Assembly: GCF_009362815.1 (NCBI RefSeq)
Contig: NZ_WHNX01000002.1
Coordinates: 124,001-188,000 of the forward strand
Source: Alkalibaculum sporogenes
GTDB lineage: Bacteria > Bacillota > Clostridia > Eubacteriales > Alkalibacteraceae
Direction of reading: 5' to 3'
DNA: 64,000 nt
The notes below the pieces were generated by a model, which saw only the letters and a list, made by a program, of their open reading frames with translations, did no database searches and had not been told where the DNA came from. The stretch's first letter is position 1; every line of letters starts with the position of its first letter. The position numbers and the translations under genes were made by a program. Below are positions 46,115-54,291 of the stretch, one piece after another.

Positions 46115-46747
46115 TTAAGCTGTTACTAATTCTTTAGATTTTACAGCAGCACTACCTGCATCAGGAGCATAACCATCTGCGCCAATTTCAGCTGCATATT
46201 CAGGAGTTACAGGTGCACCACCAACGATAACTTTAAATCCAGTTAATCCACTAGCTTTAATAGTTTCTACTGCTTCTTTAAGTGCTGGCATTGTTGTTGT
46301 AAGAAGACCAGAGCATGCAACTAAAGTTACATTGTCATTTGCTTTTATTGCATCAACAAATCCATTCGCTGGTACGTCAACTCCAAGGTCAACCATGTTA
46401 AATCCTGCACTTTCAATCATCATTGATACAAGATTTTTGCCTATATCATGTAAGTCTCCTGCAACTGTGCCTATAACGCATGTACCTAATGAAGACGCGC
46501 CATCACTAGCCATAAGAGGCTTAAGAACTTCAACACCTTTTGACATCGCTTTTGCTGCTATAAGCATTTCTGGTACGAAAATTTCACCCGTTGAGAATTT
46601 GTCTCCTACGACACCCATTGAGTCGACCATAGCTTGTAGTATATCTTCTGCAGCATTTCCTTGATCTAATGCTTCCTGTACCAAACCTGGAACTAGTTTA
46701 GTTTTACCTGCTTCTACCTTAGCTTTTACTTCTGCAATCTTTGACAT
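46115..46747 (-). CDS. Corrinoid (cobalamin-binding) methyltransferase protein
   Basis: A 210-residue methyl carrier of the MtaC/MtbC type. A helical cap (about 1-85; VPGLVQEALDQGNAAEDIL, FVPEMLIAAKAM) precedes the B12-binding fold: GDLHDIGKNLV supplies the cobalt-ligating His (DxHxxG), then SGLLTTTMPALKEAVETI and VGGAPVTPEYAAEIGADGYAPDA. Such proteins pass methyl groups from methanol, methylamines or other methyl donors to THF or CoM via partner methyltransferases. No methyltransferase or activator gene is adjacent, so its partners must be elsewhere. ATG 46747 follows GGAGG. Confidence 0.93.
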   Translation of the reverse strand: MSKIAEVKAKVEAGKTKLVPGLVQEALDQGNAAEDILQAMVDSMGVVGDKFSTGEIFVPEMLIAAKAMSKGVEVLKPLMASDGASSLGTCVIGTVAGDLHDIGKNLVSMMIESAGFNMVDLGVDVPANGFVDAIKANDNVTLVACSGLLTTTMPALKEAVETIKASGLTGFKVIVGGAPVTPEYAAEIGADGYAPDAGSAAVKSKELVTA

Positions 46748-47504
46748 TTATTACTTCCTCCTTTTATATATGTTAACTTTTAATTGGTGAGCAAATGTTT
46801 TTTAGACTATTTCATCCTATAGTCCCAATACCCAGTATTATTTATTAGCAAATTTTATAGGGATAAAAAATAGACTTCACATATCTTGGGGCATATCTTT
46901 CCAAAAGAATTATTGATTTGTTGATCTTTTATCGCTAACATTAATACTACCTACTATTAAAACCGATAATAAGAGATGTATTTTTTACATAACATAATAG
47001 ATTACTATTTACTTTGGGTATTGTAATCAGACCATCTTGGTTGATTTAATCGTACATTATTTTCATATTTATGTCAAACATTAATTGAAAAATATTTTAT
47101 AATTACAAATTACAAAATACTGCTTATTTTAAGGTGGGAAAGTTCGATTAGCTTGCTAAGGTCCAAATTTTCCTACCTTACTTGAAATGCATCGAAGACA
47201 CTTTCTTGTAAAATAAAGTGAAATTTTATTCAGTAGGGGTTTTCTTCATCCCCTACTGAATATTAGTTGAACCAATCGGGCGTTTACAGGCACTTAACAC
47301 CCACTTATCTTTTTTTCATTTTGAAATGTTGAAGTGGGGTCTTAGTGCCTGTTAATGCGGGATAAATCTTATAATTATGCTAGCAATATGAAAATATATT
47401 CAAGACTCCGAGTAGTATAAATTTGCATAGTATTCTATAAAGATGAATGATTAATAGATAAATGTAGATACTACTAATGATAATATTATCAAGGAGGTGT
47501 AAAT
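46748..47504. other. Long intergenic region with three strong hairpins
   Basis: No gene in 750 bases. Three stem-loops occur in series: AAGGTGGGAAA with TTTCCTACCTT (about 47131-47181); ATTCAGTAGGGG with CCCCTACTGAAT (about 47229-47262), perfect; and a long imperfect stem TTTACAGGCACTTAA... with ...CTTAGTGCCTGTTAA (47283-47355). One arm of the last recurs at 50928-50945. These may be remnants of mobile-element ends or structured RNA. The first ~380 bases next to the corrinoid gene show no feature. Confidence 0.6.
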
Positions 47505-47681
47505 ATGCCACAAAATGCAAAACAATCTATCGATCAATGTATGTCAACACTACGATCTACTACTGAAAATTTAGAACAAGCACTAAACTCTGCAGAAAAG
47601 CAAGAGAATAAAAAGAAAATTCAACAAGCTATAAGCTCAATAAGCTCTGCACAGCAACAACTATCTGAATATCAAGATTAA
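47505..47681 (+). CDS. Small Gln/Ser-rich helical protein (58 aa)
   Basis: ATG 47505 follows a very strong AAGGAGGTG, and a terminator closes the unit, so expression is likely. The product begins MPQNAKQSIDQCMSTLRSTT and continues ENLEQALNSAEKQENKKKIQQAI, then SSISSAQQQLSEYQD. It is one or two predicted helices with heptad spacing, one Cys, no signal and no membrane segment. I do not recognise it; small soluble helical proteins with such signals are often sporulation-associated in clostridia, but nothing here proves that. Confidence 0.7.
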   Translation: MPQNAKQSIDQCMSTLRSTTENLEQALNSAEKQENKKKIQQAISSISSAQQQLSEYQD

Positions 47682-47703
47682 TATCAAAATTAAATACAAC
47701 ATT

Positions 47704-47744
47704 AAAAAACACTTTACTCTGATTATAAGAGAGAGTGTTTTTTA
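47704..47744 (+). terminator. Terminator after the 58-aa gene
   Basis: AAAAAACACT (47704-47713) pairs with AGTGTTTTTT (47734-47743), extended by CTCT/AGAG pairs. Confidence 0.85.
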
Positions 47745-47882
47745 AATATATAAATAAAAATGTTAATTATTTAACTTGTTTTGAATAACTATTTGTGCTA
47801 TACTACTTTTTAATAACAGGTAAGTTATATAGGATATTCACCTAATAACAAACCATATTTTAATTTATAAACAAAGTTATCG

Positions 47883-48004
47883 TTCTAATTACATGAGGGT
47901 TCGTCCCGAATGAGAAGGCGAGAGAATAGATATTACACGTAGTAGGTTTACCCTACTTATAATTGTAATCACATCTTTGTGCCTTTAAGGACAAAGATTT
48001 TTTT
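47883..48004 (+). promoter_or_regulatory. Candidate leader RNA with attenuator upstream of the hydrogenase maturation operon
   Basis: An intrinsic terminator, ATCTTTGT (47973-47980)/ACAAAGAT (47991-47998) plus T7, stands 74 bases before the first start codon of the operon, so it must be conditional. Upstream are GGG-ttcgt-CCC (about 47897-47907), the segment GAGAAGGCGAGAG, and a hairpin GTAGTAGG/CCCTAC (47939-47956). Two ATTACA segments (near 47889 and 47931) could compete for TTGTAAT (near 47963). The layout is that of a riboswitch or protein-controlled attenuator, but I cannot match it to a known class. Confidence 0.6.
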
Positions 48005-48077
48005 GAGTTTAGTTTACTGGAAATGTAAGGTTTTTAGTATGAATTGTTATTATATATTTATAAGAAAGGATATTATT

Positions 48078-48341
48078 ATGGAGTCAAGAATCGCTTTGAT
48101 AGGTATTATAGTTGAAAATGAGAGATCAGTAGAAAAGATAAATGCCATTTTGCATGAGCACAGAGAATACATTGTTGGGAGAATGGGAATTCCTTACCAT
48201 AAACGTGGGGTGTCTGTTATTAGTGTTGTAATCGATGCTCATAGTGATGTTATAAGTTCTCTATCTGGTAAACTAGGTATGCTTGCTCACGTTAATATTA
48301 AAACGATTTATTCGAAAATATTCCAAAATGAAAATTTATAA
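48078..48341 (+). CDS. TM1266-family iron-only hydrogenase system putative regulator
   Basis: An 87-residue ACT-like protein (RIALIGIIVENERSVEKINAIL, HEHREYIVGRMGIPYHKRGVSVISVVIDA, LSGKLGMLAHVNIKTIY). The family is named for its steady association with HydE/HydG and is thought to regulate hydrogenase genes. It has no DNA-binding domain of its own. ATG 48078 follows AAAGGA; the longer frame begins inside the upstream terminator. hydE follows 15 bases later. Confidence 0.9.
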   Translation: MESRIALIGIIVENERSVEKINAILHEHREYIVGRMGIPYHKRGVSVISVVIDAHSDVISSLSGKLGMLAHVNIKTIYSKIFQNENL

Positions 48342-48356
48342 AGGTGGAATTTATTT

Positions 48357-49397
48357 ATGATAGATTTAATCGACAAATTACAGAAAACAAGAGATTTAAA
48401 AAGAGATGAATTATTCTATTTATTAAGTAATTTTAATCATAACACAAGTGAGTATATTCATGAAAAGGCAAGAGAAGTTGCTCAAAGATATTTTGGGAAA
48501 AAAATATATACCCGTGGATTAATAGAATTTACTAATTATTGCAAAAATGACTGTTTTTATTGTGGCATAAGATATAGTAATAAAAACGTAGATCGATATC
48601 GATTAAGCATTGACAGTATATTAGACTGTTGTGAAAGTGGATATCATTTAGGGTTTAGAACCTTTGTATTACAAGGAGGTGAGGACTTAGAATACACAGA
48701 TAATGATATAGTTAATCTAGTAAGCACTATAAAGTCTAGGTTTCCAGATTGTGCAATTACCCTTTCAATTGGAGAGAAATCGTATGATTCCTATTTAGCA
48801 TATTTTAAAAGTGGCGCAGATAGATTCTTGCTTAGACATGAAACTGCCACTGCACAACACTATAAAAAATTGCATCCCCATAATTTAACATTAGATAGAC
48901 GAAAACAATGTCTTCAGGATCTTAAAAGTATTGGTTATCAAGTTGGAACAGGATTTATGGTGGGCTCACCTTATCAGACTATAGAAAATCTTGTTGAAGA
49001 TTTACTGTTCATTAAAGAGATAACGCCACAAATGATAGGTATTGGACCGTATATACCTCATCATGATACTCCATTTGCAAATGAAAATGCGGGTAGTTTG
49101 GAGCTTACTTTATTTCTAATAAGTGTTATAAGACTTATGAATCCAAATGCTCTTATTCCTGCCACTACATCACTTGGTACTATAGACCCAAATGGACGTG
49201 AAATGGGAATATTAGCAGGGGCAAATGTAGTCATGCCAAATCTTTCTCCCGTAAATGTACGGAAAAAATACGAATTATATGATAATAAAATTTGTACAGA
49301 TGAAGAAGCTGCTGAGTGTAAAGTGTGTTTGAGTAATCGTATAAATAAGATTGGGTATGAGATTGTTGTAGACAGAGGAGATTATGTCAATATATAA
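48357..49397 (+). CDS. hydE: [FeFe]-hydrogenase maturase HydE (radical SAM)
   Basis: HydE is a radical SAM enzyme that helps build the dithiomethylamine/iron part of the H-cluster. The 346-residue protein has the cluster motif CKNDCFYCGIR near residue 63, then GFRTFVLQGGED, RHETATAQHYKKLHP, GTGFMVGSPYQT and IGPYIPHHDTPF, all typical. Second gene of the maturation operon, followed by hydG after 14 bases. hydF is not in this window. Confidence 0.95.
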   Translation: MIDLIDKLQKTRDLKRDELFYLLSNFNHNTSEYIHEKAREVAQRYFGKKIYTRGLIEFTNYCKNDCFYCGIRYSNKNVDRYRLSIDSILDCCESGYHLGFRTFVLQGGEDLEYTDNDIVNLVSTIKSRFPDCAITLSIGEKSYDSYLAYFKSGADRFLLRHETATAQHYKKLHPHNLTLDRRKQCLQDLKSIGYQVGTGFMVGSPYQTIENLVEDLLFIKEITPQMIGIGPYIPHHDTPFANENAGSLELTLFLISVIRLMNPNALIPATTSLGTIDPNGREMGILAGANVVMPNLSPVNVRKKYELYDNKICTDEEAAECKVCLSNRINKIGYEIVVDRGDYVNI

Positions 49398-49411
49398 GAG
49401 GGAGAGTAAAT

Positions 49412-50830
49412 ATGTATAATAAAAAATCTAAGATTGCTACTGAATTTATTGATGATGAAGAAATTTTAAAGACTATAGTATATGCAAAAGAAAATAAGAA
49501 TAATAAAGAATTGATTAACGATATATTAGAGCGGGCAAAAGAATATAAAGGGATTAGTTATCAAGAAGCAGCAGTATTATTAGAATGTGAATTAGAAGAA
49601 GAAAATGAAAAGATGATATCACTTGCAAAAGAAATAAAACAGAAGTTTTATGGAAATCGTATTGTAATGTTTGCACCTTTATACCTTTCTAATTATTGTA
49701 TTAATGGATGTGTATATTGCCCTTATCACCAGAAGAATAAATCTATTTCTCGTAAAAAACTCTCTCAAGAAGAAATAAGTAGAGAAGTGTCCGCATTACA
49801 GGATATGGGGCATAAACGTTTAGCGCTAGAATTAGGCGAAGACCCAATACATAATCCTATTGAATACGTTTTAGAGAGTATCGAAACAATATATGGCGTA
49901 AAACACGAAAATGGAGATATTCGTCGTGTAAATGTTAATATTGCTGCAACTACTGTAGAAAATTATCGTAAACTAAAAGATGCTGGAATTGGGACATATA
50001 TTTTATTTCAAGAAACTTACAATAAAATAGTATATGAAAAAATTCATCCTACAGGTCCTAAGCATGATTACGATTATCATACAGAAGCAATGGATAGAGC
50101 AATGGAAGGTGGAATTGACGACGTAGGTATAGGCGTTTTATTTGGATTAAACACTTTCAGATACGATTTTATAGGCCTTCTTATGCACGCAGAACATTTA
50201 GAAGCGGCTAATGGTGTTGGACCACATACTATTAGTGTTCCTCGAATTTGTCCTGCAGATGATATTAAGAAAGAGGAATTTACTAATTCTATATCAGATG
50301 ATATATTTGCTAAAATTGTGACTGTTATTCGAATTGCTGTTCCATACACTGGGATGATAATCTCTACTCGTGAGTCTCAGAAATCTCGTGAAAGAGCTCT
50401 AGAATTAGGTGTAACACAAATTAGTGGAGGCTCTAGTACAAGTGTTGGTGGTTATGTCGAAAAGGAAGCAGAAGACGATAATTCTGCACAATTTGATTTA
50501 AATGACAATCGAACTTTAGATGAAATTGTAAATTGGTTAGTTACATTAGGATATGTTCCTAGCTTTTGCACTGCATGCTATCGCGAGGGACGTACGGGTG
50601 ATAGATTTATGAGTTTAGTAAAATCAGGACAAATCATAAACTGTTGTCAACCAAATTCTCTCGTAACCTTAAAAGAGTATTTAGAGGATTACGCTTCTAA
50701 AGAAACTAAGGTTAAAGGTGAGACAATTATTTTGAAAGAGTTACTACAAGTTGGAAGTGAAAAGGTACGAGAAGTTGCAATGAAAAATTTACTAGAAATA
50801 GAAAATGGAAAGAGAGACTTTAGATTCTAA
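49412..50830 (+). CDS. hydG: [FeFe]-hydrogenase maturase HydG (tyrosine lyase)
   Basis: HydG splits tyrosine to supply CO and CN- to the H-cluster precursor. In 472 residues the radical SAM motif is CINGCVYCPYH, followed by LGEDP, ETYNKIVYEKIHPTGPKHDYDYH and PRICPADD. The C-terminal CxxC...C motif for the auxiliary cluster (FCTACYREGRTGDRF...INCCQPN), which separates HydG from ThiH, is intact. Last gene of the operon; terminator follows. Confidence 0.96.
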   Translation: MYNKKSKIATEFIDDEEILKTIVYAKENKNNKELINDILERAKEYKGISYQEAAVLLECELEEENEKMISLAKEIKQKFYGNRIVMFAPLYLSNYCINGCVYCPYHQKNKSISRKKLSQEEISREVSALQDMGHKRLALELGEDPIHNPIEYVLESIETIYGVKHENGDIRRVNVNIAATTVENYRKLKDAGIGTYILFQETYNKIVYEKIHPTGPKHDYDYHTEAMDRAMEGGIDDVGIGVLFGLNTFRYDFIGLLMHAEHLEAANGVGPHTISVPRICPADDIKKEEFTNSISDDIFAKIVTVIRIAVPYTGMIISTRESQKSRERALELGVTQISGGSSTSVGGYVEKEAEDDNSAQFDLNDNRTLDEIVNWLVTLGYVPSFCTACYREGRTGDRFMSLVKSGQIINCCQPNSLVTLKEYLEDYASKETKVKGETIILKELLQVGSEKVREVAMKNLLEIENGKRDFRF

Positions 50831-50880
50831 GTATCAAAAATTATTACTCCAAAGAAAAATTAAATTAATTTGATCTTTAT

Positions 50881-50919
50881 AAAGCACTGTATCTTAACTG
50901 AATAACAGTGCTTTTGTTT
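50881..50919 (+). terminator. Terminator after hydG
   Basis: AAAGCACTGT (50881-50890) pairs with ACAGTGCTTT (50905-50914) and is followed by T-rich sequence. Confidence 0.8.
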
Positions 50920-50983
50920 ATCACGTATTTACAGGCACTAAGACTCACGGCGATCAGTAGTTATCTACTTTGATCTATTTTCT

Positions 50984-51004
50984 AAAAAAGGGTTCTTCGA
51001 ACCC
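50984..51004 (-). terminator. Terminator of the LysR-type regulator gene
   Basis: GGGTTC-ttc-GAACCC (50990-51004); on the minus strand it is followed by TTTTTT, as expected for the gene ending at 51063. Confidence 0.82.
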
Positions 51005-51062
51005 ATAAATGGTAAATGATTAAGATTAATCATTCTCAAATATTACAAAAGTATCTCTTAGT

Positions 51063-51947
51063 CTAAGTAGTTTGTGAATGACTTGTTAGGAAATTCCATA
51101 GAGTATTACACCCAACTGAATAAGTTTCATTCTTTCGTCTCACAAGGTATATCTGTAGATTCAATCTATCTGGAAATTTGACAGGAATAATATTAGAATA
51201 AACTAATTGAGGTACATCATGTCGTGGTAGAATAGTAATTCCCTCGTTAAAATGAACCATTCTTTGTAAAAAAGATATTTCATTCGACACAAAGTTTACA
51301 TTAGGAGTAAAACCATTGCTCTTACAATAAGATTTAAAGATATTTGATATCCTAAAATCGTCTGTAGGTAAAACATAGTCTTGATTTTTAAGGTGGTTAA
51401 TAGTTAGACTATCAATCTGCGAAATATAATTGTTTTTATTGATGAGCATATATAAATCATCTGACAGTAACAAGGTACTTTCAAATAAATCGTCATCTAC
51501 TGGACCTACAACACATCCAAGATCAGATTGGCTATCTAGGATGATATGTTCACAAATTAAATCAGGATGATCTCTTATAGTTAGTTCAATATCAGGATAT
51601 AAATTTCGAAATTTTGGTAAAATGTTTGTAGATAGTTCCTGTATAAGCCCATAAGATACAACTATTGTTACTTTTCTATCAAAATTAAGTTTAGATTTTT
51701 TTATCTCATCAAAAGTCTCTACTGATTGATTTATAATATTTTTTGCTCTCTTATGTAATATAGTTCCATACTGAGTAAGTTCTAATCCTGAATATGTTCT
51801 GTTAAACAATGGTACATCTAATTCTTCTTCTAAATTTGAAATTGCTTTACTTAAAGCTTGCTGAGTTACAAAAAGGTGTTTTGCTGCTTTAGAAAAACTT
51901 TTGTCTTCTGTTATCTGTATAAAGTAAGTTAGTTGTTTTAATTCCAT
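51063..51947 (-). CDS. LysR-family transcriptional regulator
   Basis: A 294-residue regulator: N-terminal winged helix (MELKQLTYFIQITEDKSFSKAA; LFVTQQALSKAISNLEEEL) and a periplasmic-binding-like effector domain (VTIVVSYGLIQELSTNIL; NEISFLQRMVHFNEGITILP). ATG 51947 follows GAGGTAAAA; the upstream frame extension is in the operator region. It is divergent from the hydrogenase structural operon, the usual arrangement for a LysR protein that controls its neighbour in response to a metabolite. Confidence 0.92.
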   Translation of the reverse strand: MELKQLTYFIQITEDKSFSKAAKHLFVTQQALSKAISNLEEELDVPLFNRTYSGLELTQYGTILHKRAKNIINQSVETFDEIKKSKLNFDRKVTIVVSYGLIQELSTNILPKFRNLYPDIELTIRDHPDLICEHIILDSQSDLGCVVGPVDDDLFESTLLLSDDLYMLINKNNYISQIDSLTINHLKNQDYVLPTDDFRISNIFKSYCKSNGFTPNVNFVSNEISFLQRMVHFNEGITILPRHDVPQLVYSNIIPVKFPDRLNLQIYLVRRKNETYSVGCNTLWNFLTSHSQTT

Positions 51948-51978
51948 TTTTACCTCGCTAACGTTAAAAATATAAATA

Positions 51979-52000
51979 ATATTAGTTGTACAACTTATAT
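51979..52000. promoter_or_regulatory. Candidate LysR operator between regulator and hydrogenase genes
   Basis: A 22-bp near-perfect palindrome with the 12-bp perfect core AGTTGTACAACT lies 32 bases upstream of the regulator gene and about 200 bases before the hydrogenase operon. Size, symmetry and position suit a LysR recognition site. Confidence 0.6.
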
Positions 52001-52203
52001 TTGTATAGATGAAAATATAGGTTGTTTGCATATTAACAAGCAATATATTAGTATTATTTTAACATAGCATTTAGAAATAAGCGCAATATATTTTAAGTTT
52101 TAATCGTTTTCATATATTTAGATCAAATAAATTGCATAGAAGGATAAATCAAAATAGGTTTTACCATCTATGCTTTCAAGTAAATTATATAAAGGGGGAT
52201 ATT

Positions 52204-52716
52204 ATGGATTTCAAGTTTGATATTGAAAAAAATATGGAGAAAGTTAGATGCCTTGAAACTTTCATTGAAAAAAATAGGCAAGTACCTGGAGTATTAATTC
52301 CAGTTCTACAAGAAGCACAAGGTTTATTTGGATATTTAGCAAGAGAAGTTATGGAAATTATTGCTAGGGGACTAGATGTGCCTGTATCTAAAGTCTTTGG
52401 TGTAGCTACATATTATACTCAATTTACTTTTATGCCAAAGGGTGAAAATGATATTAGTATTTGTTTAGGAACAGCATGTTATGTAAAGGGAGCACAAGAG
52501 ATACTAGAAGAGGTTCAAAATATACTAGGTATTAAAGATGGTGAAACAACTCCAGACTTAAAGTTTTCAATTACATCTACTAGATGTGTAGGAGATTGTA
52601 GTTTAGCACCTGTAGTATTAGTAAATGATGATATTTATCCAAATGTAAATAAAAAAGAAGTAAAGGATATTATCGCTAAATATAAAGTGGAGGTGGAATG
52701 TTATGATCACCTATGA
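52204..52716 (+). CDS. hydC: NAD-dependent [FeFe]-hydrogenase, NuoE-like subunit
   Basis: A 170-residue thioredoxin-like [2Fe-2S] protein of the NuoE/HndA/HydC type: GVLIPVLQEAQGLFGYL, VFGVATYYTQF, then four cluster cysteines in CLGTACYVKG and RCVGDCSLAP. It is the small electron-transfer subunit of the trimeric hydrogenase. I chose ATG 52204 after AAGGGGG; the longer frame adds 24 unlikely residues. It overlaps the next gene by 14 bases. Confidence 0.93.
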   Translation: MDFKFDIEKNMEKVRCLETFIEKNRQVPGVLIPVLQEAQGLFGYLAREVMEIIARGLDVPVSKVFGVATYYTQFTFMPKGENDISICLGTACYVKGAQEILEEVQNILGIKDGETTPDLKFSITSTRCVGDCSLAPVVLVNDDIYPNVNKKEVKDIIAKYKVEVECYDHL

Positions 52717-54283
52717 AAAGCTTGTACAAATGAGCCTTGAACAAAGAGCAATTTTAGAGGAAAGGCTATTAAAAGAAGATAAAATCGAGATAAAAGATGG
52801 ATTTATTGTTTTAAAAGGAGACTATTATAAAGAACAAATAAGGATTGCATTAAAGAATTGTGGAATTATTGATCCAGGTAATATAGAAGAATATATAGCA
52901 TTAGACGGTTATAAGTCCTTAGCTAGGGCTTTAATAGAAGAAACTCCGATTAAGATTATAGAGCAAATAAGTGAATCAAACCTAAGAGGTAGAGGTGGAG
53001 CAGGATTCCCTACAGGTAGAAAATGGAATGAAGCTTACAAAACCCTATCAGATCAAAAATATTTTATATGTAATGCTGATGAAGGGGATCCAGGTGCATT
53101 TATGGATCGTTCAATCTTAGAAAATGATCCTCATTCCGTATTAGAAGGTATGGCAATAGGTGGATACGCTATTGGGTCAAATCAAGGATACATATACGTT
53201 AGAGCAGAATACCCCATGGCGGTAAAAAAACTTAGAATAGCCATAAAGCAAGCTAAAGAATATGGACTTTTGGGGGATAACATATTAGGTACTGGATTTA
53301 ATTTCGACATAGAATTAAGGCTTGGATCTGGAGCATTTGTCTGTGGAGAAGGAACTGCTCTTATAGAATCGATTGAAGGTAAAAGAGGCATGCCAAGAAA
53401 TAAAAAAGCCAGAACATCTCACAAAGGATTGTATCAACAACCAACTATTCTAAACAATGTCGAAACAATAGCATGTGTTCCAGTTATACTACAAAGAGGT
53501 ACAGAGTGGTTTAAAAATATAGGTACTGAAAAATCTACTGGTACTAAAGTATTTGCACTTGTTGGAAAAGTTGAAAAAGCTGGACTTGTTGAAGTGCCAA
53601 TGGGTATGCCTTTAAGAAACATTATTAATGATATAGGTGGAGGGGTACAAGATGGCAAGGCTTTAAAAGCAGTTCAGACAGGTGGTCCATCAGGTGGATG
53701 TATTCCTGTTAGTTTAATGGACACTCCTGTTGATTTCGAATCTCTTGATAAGATAGGATCAATTATTGGTTCTGGTGGAATGGTTGTAATGGATGAAAAC
53801 ACATGTATGGTAGATATAGCAAGGTTTTTCTTAGAGTTTACAGTAGATGAATCCTGTGGTAAATGTACACCATGTAGAGTAGGAAATAAAAGAATGCTAG
53901 AAATACTTACTATGATAACAAATGGAACTGCTGAGCTTCATCATATTGAGGATTTAAAAGAAATTGCAGAGGTTATTGCAGAGACATCTCTATGTGGTTT
54001 AGGTCAAACAGCGCCTAATCCAGTCCTTTCTACACTTAACTATTTTTATGATGAATATTTGACTCATGTTAAAGACAAAAAATGTCCTGCTGGAGTATGT
54101 CAGGCTCTTATTACGTATTCTATAGATGAAAAATGTATAGGTTGTACCAAATGTGTTAAGGTCTGCCCTACATCGTGTATTTCAGGTAACAAGAAAGAAC
54201 AACATGAAATTGACCAGAATTTATGTGTCGTGTGCGGAGCCTGTTTTGAAATTTGTCCCGTAAGTGCTATTAGAAAGGGTTAG
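52703..54283 (+). CDS. hydB: NAD-dependent [FeFe]-hydrogenase, NuoF-like flavoprotein subunit
   Basis: The 526-residue diaphorase subunit binds NAD(H) and FMN: RGRGGAGFPTGRKW, CNADEGDPGAFMDR, GSGAFVCGEGTALIESIEG, the [4Fe-4S] motif ESCGKCTPCRVG. The C-terminus carries two ferredoxin clusters (CIGCTKCVKVCP; CVVCGACFEICP). The N-terminal [2Fe-2S] thioredoxin-like domain seen in many HydB/HndC proteins appears absent here. With the neighbours it forms the HydABC/HndACD-type complex that couples NADH, ferredoxin and H2, probably by electron bifurcation. Confidence 0.94.
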   Translation: MITYEKLVQMSLEQRAILEERLLKEDKIEIKDGFIVLKGDYYKEQIRIALKNCGIIDPGNIEEYIALDGYKSLARALIEETPIKIIEQISESNLRGRGGAGFPTGRKWNEAYKTLSDQKYFICNADEGDPGAFMDRSILENDPHSVLEGMAIGGYAIGSNQGYIYVRAEYPMAVKKLRIAIKQAKEYGLLGDNILGTGFNFDIELRLGSGAFVCGEGTALIESIEGKRGMPRNKKARTSHKGLYQQPTILNNVETIACVPVILQRGTEWFKNIGTEKSTGTKVFALVGKVEKAGLVEVPMGMPLRNIINDIGGGVQDGKALKAVQTGGPSGGCIPVSLMDTPVDFESLDKIGSIIGSGGMVVMDENTCMVDIARFFLEFTVDESCGKCTPCRVGNKRMLEILTMITNGTAELHHIEDLKEIAEVIAETSLCGLGQTAPNPVLSTLNYFYDEYLTHVKDKKCPAGVCQALITYSIDEKCIGCTKCVKVCPTSCISGNKKEQHEIDQNLCVVCGACFEICPVSAIRKG

Positions 54284-54291
54284 GTGATAAA

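Noticed and set aside
47883-47960. Attempt to assign the hyd leader to TPP, cobalamin, SAM, THF, FMN, lysine, T-box or c-di-GMP riboswitch
   Set aside because: None of the conserved boxes I know for these classes is present; kept only as an unassigned candidate.
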